Below are positions 12,938 to 17,971 of a DNA stretch of 17,971 bases, piece by piece. The notes beneath the pieces were generated by a model. It worked only from the letters and a program-made list of their open reading frames with translations, was not told where the DNA came from and ran no database searches. The DNA is from an archaeon (lineage in GTDB: Archaea > Thermoproteota > Nitrososphaeria > Nitrososphaerales > CADDZS01). The stretch is from NCBI GenBank assembly GCA_021806865.1, contig JAKAPU010000030.1:1-17971 (forward strand), read 5' to 3'. Position 1 is the first letter of the stretch. Every line of letters starts with the position of its first letter. The translations under genes were made by a program, and so were the position numbers.

Positions 12938-13534
12938 ATGTCTCAAGCAGATTCTCATAAATTGCCCTCTACGGCCTGGGGAGTCTTGACCATGAAACAA
13001 AAAAGCGCTGCCGAACTAGCTGGAGAGCTTGCCGCTTTGCGAGAGTTCTTTGCGTATAACACGTTTGTCAGGAAAAAGTACGTCAGTCTTATTGCCAAGC
13101 TTCCAAGGCAAACACTAACTAAGGACAGAGGAGCTTCTTATCCTTCATTACTAGACATTCAGACGCACATTCTCGACGTTTGCAAATCCTGGCTGCATGC
13201 CTGCGAAACTGGTGAGGATCTGCCGTCGCCCAAGGGGCTCTCGGTAGCTGAGCTGAAAAAGTTCGGCGAGGAAGTCAATGAGTACGTTGACAGTTTCATG
13301 AAAAAGTTGAAACCAGAAGATCTGAACAAATCATTCCAGTTCCATCCTGGCAACGGTAAGAGAGTGGTAACAGTAAACACCAGGGAGATGCTCTGGCACA
13401 TGGTAGAGGAAGAGCTTCAGCACAGGGGAGAGCTGAACGCCCTGTTATGGCAGGATGACATTGAGCCACCAGTGACTGATTGGTTTGATTGGAAAAAGAC
13501 TCTGAAAACTGCGAGCGAAAAAAGAAAGCAATAG
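12938..13534 (+). CDS. DinB-like metal-binding four-helix protein
   Basis: A protein of 198 residues from ATG 12938 (a TTG three bases earlier is possible). The all-helical make-up and the C-terminal block MLWHMVEEELQHRGELNALL, then PPVTDWFDW, match the DinB superfamily, in which three histidines hold a metal. The likely ligands are the His in DIQTHIL (about residue 77) and the two in the C-terminal block (about 154 and 162). Relatives include bacillithiol- or mycothiol-dependent enzymes and many uncharacterised, often damage-inducible proteins; none of their substrates can be assigned here. A TATA-like stretch at 12900-12911 lies about 30 bases upstream, so the message is probably leaderless. 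The later ATG at 12992 would remove a polar tail. The gene is divergent from the molybdenum hydroxylase and shares a 100-base promoter region with it. Confidence 0.75.
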   Translation: MSQADSHKLPSTAWGVLTMKQKSAAELAGELAALREFFAYNTFVRKKYVSLIAKLPRQTLTKDRGASYPSLLDIQTHILDVCKSWLHACETGEDLPSPKGLSVAELKKFGEEVNEYVDSFMKKLKPEDLNKSFQFHPGNGKRVVTVNTREMLWHMVEEELQHRGELNALLWQDDIEPPVTDWFDWKKTLKTASEKRKQ

Positions 13535-13546
13535 ATCATCCAAAGG

Positions 13547-13562
13547 TGGTGGGACCCCACCA
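13547..13562. repeat. GC-rich inverted repeat after the DinB gene
   Basis: TGGTGGG (13547-13553) and CCCACCA (13556-13562) are perfect arms around AC. As RNA, six pairs could close a GACC-type loop. It follows the DinB stop by about 12 bases, the place for a terminator, but no T-run follows, so termination is uncertain for an archaeon. Confidence 0.4.
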
Positions 13563-13577
13563 GTGGATACTATGACC

Positions 13578-13703
13578 ATGAGCTTGGCAAGCTTCTTTAG
13601 GAAGAAGATGCATTACCCAAGAAGAATAGGAACAGAAGATCGAGAAGAATCTCAAGGGTTAGTAAAGTGGTATGAGAATCAGTCCACCATTGTACCCGAA
13701 TAG
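13578..13703 (+). CDS. Possible small basic protein (41 residues), uncertain
   Basis: ATG 13578 opens a frame of 41 codons that starts MSLASFFRKKMHYPRRIG and ends in TAG 13701-13703, overlapping the start of the next gene by 32 bases in another frame. The N-terminal half is basic and the middle is acidic. I recognise no family and see no clear ribosome binding site or TATA box. The 32-base overlap makes it doubtful, and it may be chance. Confidence 0.2.
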   Translation: MSLASFFRKKMHYPRRIGTEDREESQGLVKWYENQSTIVPE

Positions 13704-13983
13704 GCCGCATCCCTTTGAATACATTCAAGTCAATTTGACAAAGAAGATTCTCGTCTATTTGAGCAACGGAGATATTCTGGGTGGTTATGTGACGTACAAG
13801 GACGAACAATTCTTTCACATGACCGAAATTATCAAGTTTCGTGAACATGTGGATCATACCCTTGCTACGGACAAGGTAATACTACTTTATGAGAAACTGG
13901 GTACTATTGGTGATCTCGATCTTCCCTACGTGTCTGTCTTGAATGCAAAGGACTATCCTAAGAAGTACAGAATCTCTCAATAG
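13672..13983 (+). CDS. Small protein of unknown function with a beta-rich core
   Basis: A protein of 103 residues from ATG 13672. A Pro-rich start (MRISPPLYPNRPHPFEYIQV) leads into KKILVYLSNGDILGGYVTYK, then a region with several His and Asp residues, and VILLYEKLGTIGDLDLPYVS. The strand-turn-strand pattern LxxGxxxxGxVxxxD is faintly like the Sm1 motif of Lsm/Hfq-type RNA-binding proteins, but the Sm2 motif is not evident, so I do not claim the fold. There is no membrane segment or cysteine. The codon pattern and amino-acid composition look genuine. It lies between the DinB gene and the convergent rad50-like gene. Confidence 0.6.
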   Translation: MRISPPLYPNRPHPFEYIQVNLTKKILVYLSNGDILGGYVTYKDEQFFHMTEIIKFREHVDHTLATDKVILLYEKLGTIGDLDLPYVSVLNAKDYPKKYRISQ

Positions 13984-14004
13984 TTAACCGTCTGCAGTAC
14001 GACA

Positions 14005-14060
14005 TGTGCTCGCAGGAACGTGCTCTCCGCATCTTTGTTAGGACACTGCTCTCCTTGATC
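14005..14060. repeat. Degenerate short repeat, copy 1, at the 3' end of the rad50-like gene
   Basis: Bases 14005-14041 align without gaps to 17752-17788 (27 of 37 identical, the differences mostly transitions), and CTTGATC follows in both copies 13 and 11 bases on. Read on the minus strand, the two copies also give related peptides (LTKMRRARSCEH and LTKTRSAHSHEH). The two copies bracket the mre11-rad50-like pair in the same orientation. Confidence 0.35.
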
Positions 14061-16377
14061 AGGGAGTAACACTCACCACTTTCCCGTCTTCCAGCTTGAT
14101 TATGTTTGGTATTTCCTGCTCCAGTCCGCTCACGTGGCTTATCAGAAATATCTGCTTGAAGCTCTCTCTCAATCCTGTCTTTAGAAATTCGAGTATGCCA
14201 GTTCTTCTGACCTCATCCGAACTGCCTAGAGGCTCGTCTAGGAAAAGAAACTCTGGTTTTCGGCCGTAGACCTCCGGCAGTAGTGCCTGCGCGAAGGAGA
14301 GCCTCATCGCAAGCAGCATCTGATCCTCCGTGCCGCCCGAAAATACCTCCTTTGCCACGAATTCTCCCGCCTCGGGATCCCAGACCTCCAGATTGTAATC
14401 CTGATCTAGACGCACAGCTCTGTACCTCCCCGAGGTAATCGCCGGAAGAACGTGAGCCATGTATCTCTCTACTCCTGGCTTTACGCGATTGCTGAGAGAT
14501 TCGCTTGTCTTCTCCGTAGCTTCGATGGCGCTCTTTACGACTCTCAACCTGTGTTCGAGTTCGTGAACCTTCTTCTCTTGATCCTCAACTTTTGAGTCGA
14601 TGTTTGCATGATCTTCTAGATACTTTCTGTGTTCGTCGATCCTTCTTTCGTTGGAATCAATCTCCGTCGTAGCTCCGCTGATCTTCTGGGCCGCGCCCTC
14701 CTTTTGCTGAATCGTGTCTTTGAGCAATTCGTCCGAGAATTCTATTGACGGTGGTAGAGGAGGCAACACGACTTTTGCGAGTTGGTCGCTTAGCTCGCTC
14801 AACCTCTGCGTATGCGAGGGAAGATCAAACCTCTCTTTCGTCTCCTCCAATTGAGTCTTCAAGGTCTGAACACTTTGGTTCAATACGTCGGCTTCTCTTC
14901 GCTCACTCTGCACCTTCGCAATCATCGCCTCGGCAACTGCCACGGCTCCTCGCTGTTTCTCTGCTGCAAATAACGAACTGTAGCGGCTGATTTCCACGCA
15001 TGCGGCCAAAACATCATTTTCAATCGAGGCCTTTTGCGACGTTGCGAGATCTAGCGAAGCACTGGTGGATTGCAGGTCTTTGTTTTTGCTTTCGAGCAAC
15101 TCTGCCCTAGCTGCAAGTCGTTCCATTGTTGCCAGTTTGGTTGCTCTCCCAGATTCACGAATCACAATCACGAGAAACACGACGCCCAAGACTACAAGAG
15201 CTACAGCGGGCAGGAGAAGGTTAGTTATTGAGAGGAGGAAGGCCAGACCAAATGCAACAGAGGTTCCAACAGCAAACGGTCTGACTCTGTTCTTTGACCG
15301 CCTCAGTTTCTGAAGTTCCTCGTAGTCAAAATCTCGTAGCTCGCTTTTCAGCTGTGAGACTTCTGCCGAGAGATCCTTCTGGCGTTGTTGCGCATCCCTA
15401 ATCTCCGCCTCCCTTTGCCTGATGGATTCGATTTTTCCCTTTATCTGGTTTAAGGCGTCCTCAACCTTGCTTAATTCGGAATAATTTTCGAGATCCTTGG
15501 ATCGAGCATTAATCTGAGCATCGAGATGCGAGATCTGATCTTCATAGGTTTTCAGCTCTTTGCTGCCAAAATCCAGTTTTGTCTCGAGATCTTTTTTCCT
15601 TTGAAGTGCTTCATCGTATTTCGTCAGCTGTTCCTGAAGACTCTTCAGTCTGTCGTAGTCCTTACGAAGTTCTACAAGAGTCTCCTCTTTTCTCTTGTTT
15701 TCATTTTCAAGCTGACTTATCTCAAGTCTCCTTCTATTCGATTCGTTGAGTTCTTCTCTTAGAATCTCGAGTTTCTGCTTCTCCATGTTCACAAGACCAG
15801 GCCTTGCAATTCCTGTTCCTTCAAGTTCTTTCCTTTCTTCGTTCAAGTCTTGGAGCACGACGTTGAAACTGTCCAGGTTCAGGAAGACGTTGATCACCTT
15901 CTTGCGCGCGTCGCTTCTCAACTGGACCAGTCGGTTCAGGTCTTTCTGGGCAACGACGTTGCTGCTTACAATTTCGTCAAAGGTGATGCCGCCGAGTATG
16001 TTCTCTATTTCTTCGGTGACTTTCGTCACCTCGACTGCGATCGGGTTCAAATTGTTGCCAGGGAGAACCTCCTCGAGCCTAGCTTTGCTCGGCCTTGTTC
16101 TGTAAATCTGCCTCGTGACGCGATACCTATGGCCCTCGACTTCCACATCCAGCTGGACTATTGCTTCGCTTGCGTTGTAGGCGATAATGTCCTCGGTTCG
16201 TATCCTGCCTGGAGGTCTGGTTACGCGTGCAAACAGCGCGAAGAGAATCGCATCGAGTATAGAAGACTTGCCCGATTCGTTTAGTCCGCAGATGAGGGTG
16301 AGTCCCTCCCTGAACGCGAGTGGAACTTCGAAGTTCAGTTTCTTGAAATTGTTCGCAAAAAGGCTCAGGAGCTTCAT
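14059..16377 (-). CDS. Rad50/SMC-like ATPase with a membrane hairpin in place of the zinc hook (YhaN-like)
   Basis: A 772-residue ABC-type ATPase of the Rad50/SbcC/YhaN group. The N-terminal lobe has Walker A GLNESGKSS at 31-39 and a Q-loop at VVAQKDL (Q144). A coiled coil runs from about 175 to 362. At 367-406 come two hydrophobic helices (AVGTSVAFGLAFLLSITNLL and PAVALVVLGVVFLVIVI), then the coiled coil returns to about 635. The C-terminal lobe has the signature FSGGTEDQ at 679-686, Walker B FLFLDEP at 710-716, and the H-loop His748. There is no CxxC zinc hook anywhere. The coil tip is thus a membrane hairpin, as in bacterial YhaN, which would tether the ATPase to the membrane. ATG 16377 directly follows the stop of the mre11-like gene, with GGTG upstream, so the two are co-translated. 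It probably acts with that nuclease on DNA ends or branched DNA near the membrane. No herA or nurA gene is nearby. Confidence 0.9.
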   Translation of the reverse strand: MKLLSLFANNFKKLNFEVPLAFREGLTLICGLNESGKSSILDAILFALFARVTRPPGRIRTEDIIAYNASEAIVQLDVEVEGHRYRVTRQIYRTRPSKARLEEVLPGNNLNPIAVEVTKVTEEIENILGGITFDEIVSSNVVAQKDLNRLVQLRSDARKKVINVFLNLDSFNVVLQDLNEERKELEGTGIARPGLVNMEKQKLEILREELNESNRRRLEISQLENENKRKEETLVELRKDYDRLKSLQEQLTKYDEALQRKKDLETKLDFGSKELKTYEDQISHLDAQINARSKDLENYSELSKVEDALNQIKGKIESIRQREAEIRDAQQRQKDLSAEVSQLKSELRDFDYEELQKLRRSKNRVRPFAVGTSVAFGLAFLLSITNLLLPAVALVVLGVVFLVIVIRESGRATKLATMERLAARAELLESKNKDLQSTSASLDLATSQKASIENDVLAACVEISRYSSLFAAEKQRGAVAVAEAMIAKVQSERREADVLNQSVQTLKTQLEETKERFDLPSHTQRLSELSDQLAKVVLPPLPPSIEFSDELLKDTIQQKEGAAQKISGATTEIDSNERRIDEHRKYLEDHANIDSKVEDQEKKVHELEHRLRVVKSAIEATEKTSESLSNRVKPGVERYMAHVLPAITSGRYRAVRLDQDYNLEVWDPEAGEFVAKEVFSGGTEDQMLLAMRLSFAQALLPEVYGRKPEFLFLDEPLGSSDEVRRTGILEFLKTGLRESFKQIFLISHVSGLEQEIPNIIKLEDGKVVSVTP

Positions 16378-17532
16378 TTACCAGGCACCGGCCTCTCTAA
16401 GCCTGGATTCGCTTAGCTGCAGAGCTTCTCGCAGAATTTGCCTCTCCGCTTCATCCTGGGTCGAGGAGACGAGGCTATCGACGAATCGACGTAGCTCGGT
16501 GAGAGGCGTTGTCCTTGCCAGTGCCGCAATCGGCTCTCGCTCTTCGATGGCAAAGTCCTCCTCGATTGAGCAGTGAAAGAATTTGCCTTGCGCAAACGAG
16601 AGTATCTGCGGTCTGCGGTACGTTGCCAATCTGTCTACGGTTATCCTTCCTCCGAGTCTGACTCGGAGAACAAGTTCCTTGTCGGACACGCGGCCGATCT
16701 GCTCTTCAAGCAGGGAATTTGTGTCTCCCTCCTCGGGGAACTGCACATCCAGTGTGCTGAAAGGACGTGCGTGCGTCCTTACAAACTCTGTAGAAATTTC
16801 TCCGTCGTCCTTTATTTCGGCCCAGACAAACCCCTTTTCCTCCTTTTCCTCGGCGAAGGACGCGCGCTCGGTGCTACCTGGATAGACAATGGTCGTGCGC
16901 CCCACCTTCTTTTTCTGAAAGTTGTGAAAGTGTCCAGAGGCAACCAGAGAAAACGACTGGGGTATCGACTTGAGCCTGATTGATGCTTGCTCTCCCGTGT
17001 ATCCGCTGAAACCTTCGATGGGGTAGTGAGTCAGCAGTATGTTGATTCCGTCCAGCGTCTTTATGGGAGCCTTCAGCAGGGGATCTTCCATTGGAGACCA
17101 GAACGGGTTTAGCCCGACACCAAAGATGTTTACCTGCTTTCCCTCGATGTTGACCGTGATTGGTAGCGGGCGGGCTGGGTTCTCGAAGTAGACAGCATAG
17201 CCAGCACTGTCGTAAAGCGACAGCGGAGAAACTCCTTCCTCGATGGATTTGGGCGTGTCGTGATCTCCGCTGACCATGAAAGTCTTGATTCCACTGTCAT
17301 GAAGAGCTCTCAGATTCTCCATCAAAAGTGCTCTGATCCAGTTTCCTGGCCTTATCTGGTCGAATAGATCTCCAGAGATAAGAAAGAGGTCCGGCTTGTT
17401 TTTCCTTGCGTACTGGACAACCTCTTCGAACGCCTTGGTGTGATCCTTCTTTCTCTCTATCCTCGCAGTCCCAAAGTTGATTGCCGTCGGATCCAGGTGA
17501 TTGTCCGATGTGAGAATTGCCTGCACTGTCAA
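16378..17532 (-). CDS. Mre11/SbcD/YhaO-like metallophosphoesterase nuclease
   Basis: A 384-residue calcineurin-like nuclease. The metal motifs are D10 and H12 (LTSDNHLD), D55 (ISGDLFD), D90-H91-D92 (VSGDHDTP), H169 (LLTHYPI), and H201 and H203 (ASGHFH). The third motif is normally GNHD; here the metal-binding Asn is Asp90. The rest is intact, so catalysis is likely but could be altered. A cap-like region (220-320) and a helical, charged C-terminus (330-384), which should bind the coiled-coil base of the ATPase, complete the usual plan. TTG 17532 is preferred as start: AGGTTGA at 17541-17547 lies eight bases upstream, and a TATA-like ACATATTA at 17583-17590 would give a leader of about 28 bases. 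GTG 17526 is an alternative. It is the first gene of a two-gene operon. Confidence 0.92.
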   Translation of the reverse strand: MTVQAILTSDNHLDPTAINFGTARIERKKDHTKAFEEVVQYARKNKPDLFLISGDLFDQIRPGNWIRALLMENLRALHDSGIKTFMVSGDHDTPKSIEEGVSPLSLYDSAGYAVYFENPARPLPITVNIEGKQVNIFGVGLNPFWSPMEDPLLKAPIKTLDGINILLTHYPIEGFSGYTGEQASIRLKSIPQSFSLVASGHFHNFQKKKVGRTTIVYPGSTERASFAEEKEEKGFVWAEIKDDGEISTEFVRTHARPFSTLDVQFPEEGDTNSLLEEQIGRVSDKELVLRVRLGGRITVDRLATYRRPQILSFAQGKFFHCSIEEDFAIEEREPIAALARTTPLTELRRFVDSLVSSTQDEAERQILREALQLSESRLREAGAW

Positions 17533-17540
17533 CAGCTATG

Positions 17541-17590
17541 TCAACCTGCGTGTGCCTGGCATTCTATTTGCGCAGAAGCTCGTAATATGT
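17541..17590 (-). promoter_or_regulatory. Promoter and Shine-Dalgarno site of the mre11-rad50-like operon
   Basis: On the minus strand a TATA-like ACATATTA (17583-17590) precedes a predicted start near 17561. AGGTTGA (17541-17547) sits eight bases before TTG 17532. The same heptamer with the same eight-base spacing precedes the ferredoxin ATG at 542, which supports both as real ribosome binding sites. Confidence 0.5.
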
Positions 17591-17751
17591 TTTGAAGTAT
17601 TGGAGCATGAAATCTCTCTGGTACTTTTCTCCGAGGTAATGAACTCCCGTACCAGTACGGGCCTAACGCGCTTCTCAACGCCCTTCTACCTTCGGCAGCG
17701 TTGCTTCATTGGTGACTAGCGCAGAACAATATTCATTGCACCTGTCATGGC

Positions 17752-17805
17752 GGTGTTCGTGGGAATGCGCACTCCGCGTCTTCGTGAGAGGTTCCAGACT
17801 TGATC
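17752..17805. repeat. Degenerate short repeat, copy 2, upstream of the mre11-like gene
   Basis: Partner of the repeat at 14005-14060: 27 of 37 bases are identical across 17752-17788, and CTTGATC is at 17799-17805. It lies inside the possible decayed minus-strand frame of this intergenic region. Confidence 0.35.
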
Positions 17806-17873
17806 CTGCCATACTATTTGTAGGGAAATCTTGCACTTGGCAAAGTGTTTACATTCGAGATAACGTAAAGAGA

Positions 17874-17971
17874 GTGGCTAAATTGGTCAGCAAGAGCGTA
17901 ATAGGACCAAAGGGTCAAATTACCATTCCGAAGGAGATGCGAGAAAAGTACCACATGCACGAGGGCGAAGA
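17874..17971 (+). CDS. AbrB/SpoVT-type DNA-binding protein, probable antitoxin, cut by the window edge
   Basis: Only the first 32 codons are present. VIGPKGQITIPKEMREKY is the hallmark of the swapped-hairpin AbrB domain, which forms dimers that bind promoter DNA. In archaea such genes are commonly followed by a PIN-domain toxin gene, so a second toxin-antitoxin pair probably continues beyond the window. The start is GTG 17874, about 25 bases from a TATA-like TTTACA, which suggests a leaderless message; TTG 17883 is an alternative. It is transcribed away from the mre11-rad50-like operon. Confidence 0.85.
   Translation, partial: MAKLVSKSVIGPKGQITIPKEMREKYHMHEGE

Larger units (their letters stand above)
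17533..17873. other. Intergenic region with two divergent promoters and possible gene debris
   Basis: Minus strand: promoter and ribosome binding site of the mre11-like gene (17541-17590). Plus strand: TATA-like TTTACA around 17847, about 25 bases before GTG 17874. In between, a minus-strand frame starts at ATG 17812, runs 45 codons with a His-rich stretch (HSHEHRHDRCNEYC), meets TGA and soon TAG near 17663-17677, and then continues in the same frame with GVHYLGEKYQRDFMLQYF to TAG 17564. This may be a decayed small gene. A palindrome CCCGTAC-CA-GTACGGG lies at 17646-17661. Confidence 0.4.

Noticed and set aside
1..17971. tRNA, rRNA, CRISPR array or transposase
   Set aside because: No T-loop or rRNA-like stretches, no regularly spaced 25-40 base repeats and no transposase-like frame were seen on reading both strands.

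Overview
The window looks archaeal, most likely from a heterotrophic member of the Nitrososphaerota (Thaumarchaeota) or a TACK relative. The reasons are: A/T-rich TATA-like boxes about 20-35 bases before many start codons, giving leaderless or near-leaderless genes; frequent TTG starts; a bacterio-opsin-activator type (HTH_10) regulator; VapB and AbrB type antitoxins; a small CxxC/HxxxC zinc protein of a kind common in Thaumarchaeota; and an Mre11-Rad50 type pair. The phylum is an inference from gene content, not a measured placement. No rRNA, tRNA, CRISPR array or insertion sequence was found.

Bases 1-2885 form a redox block on the minus strand. In transcription order it holds an HTH_10 regulator with seven cysteines, a small two-cluster ferredoxin, a six-helix membrane protein, an NuoI-like two-cluster ferredoxin, and the start of a further overlapping gene. 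The regulator promoter and the membrane-protein promoter share an inverted repeat, CCTAA-N4-TTAGG. In the first it lies between the TATA-like box and the start; in the second it lies just upstream of the TATA-like box. This suggests autorepression plus activation of the ferredoxin operon.

Bases 2997-5237 are a patchwork. There is a broken MaoC-type hydratase gene (one frameshift and one in-frame TGA) with a possible upstream gene remnant coupled to it, a zinc-ribbon membrane protein, an unrecognised small protein behind a 26-base inverted repeat, and a small zinc protein. Bases 5291-6950 hold a complete acyl-CoA synthetase. It converges on a VapBC toxin-antitoxin operon (6961-7610) that has two abutting palindromes at its promoter.

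Bases 7732-10488 hold a small membrane protein, an AlkA-type DNA glycosylase and a cation/proton antiporter-like protein, all on the minus strand. The upstream regions of the first two genes are an ungapped 76-base direct repeat (61 of 76 identical), each copy carrying a TTCTCA-N4-TGAGAA inverted repeat. Bases 10801-13983 hold an orphan molybdenum-hydroxylase large subunit, a divergent DinB-like protein and a small unknown protein.

Bases 14059-17532 are the most unusual part: an Mre11-like nuclease directly followed by a Rad50/SMC-like ATPase. The ATPase lacks the zinc hook and instead carries a two-helix membrane hairpin in the middle of its coiled coil. The nuclease has GDHD in place of the usual GNHD. 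This resembles bacterial YhaO/YhaN more than classical archaeal Mre11-Rad50. The pair is flanked by two diverged copies of a short repeat. The window ends inside an AbrB/SpoVT-type gene, probably the antitoxin of a second toxin-antitoxin pair.
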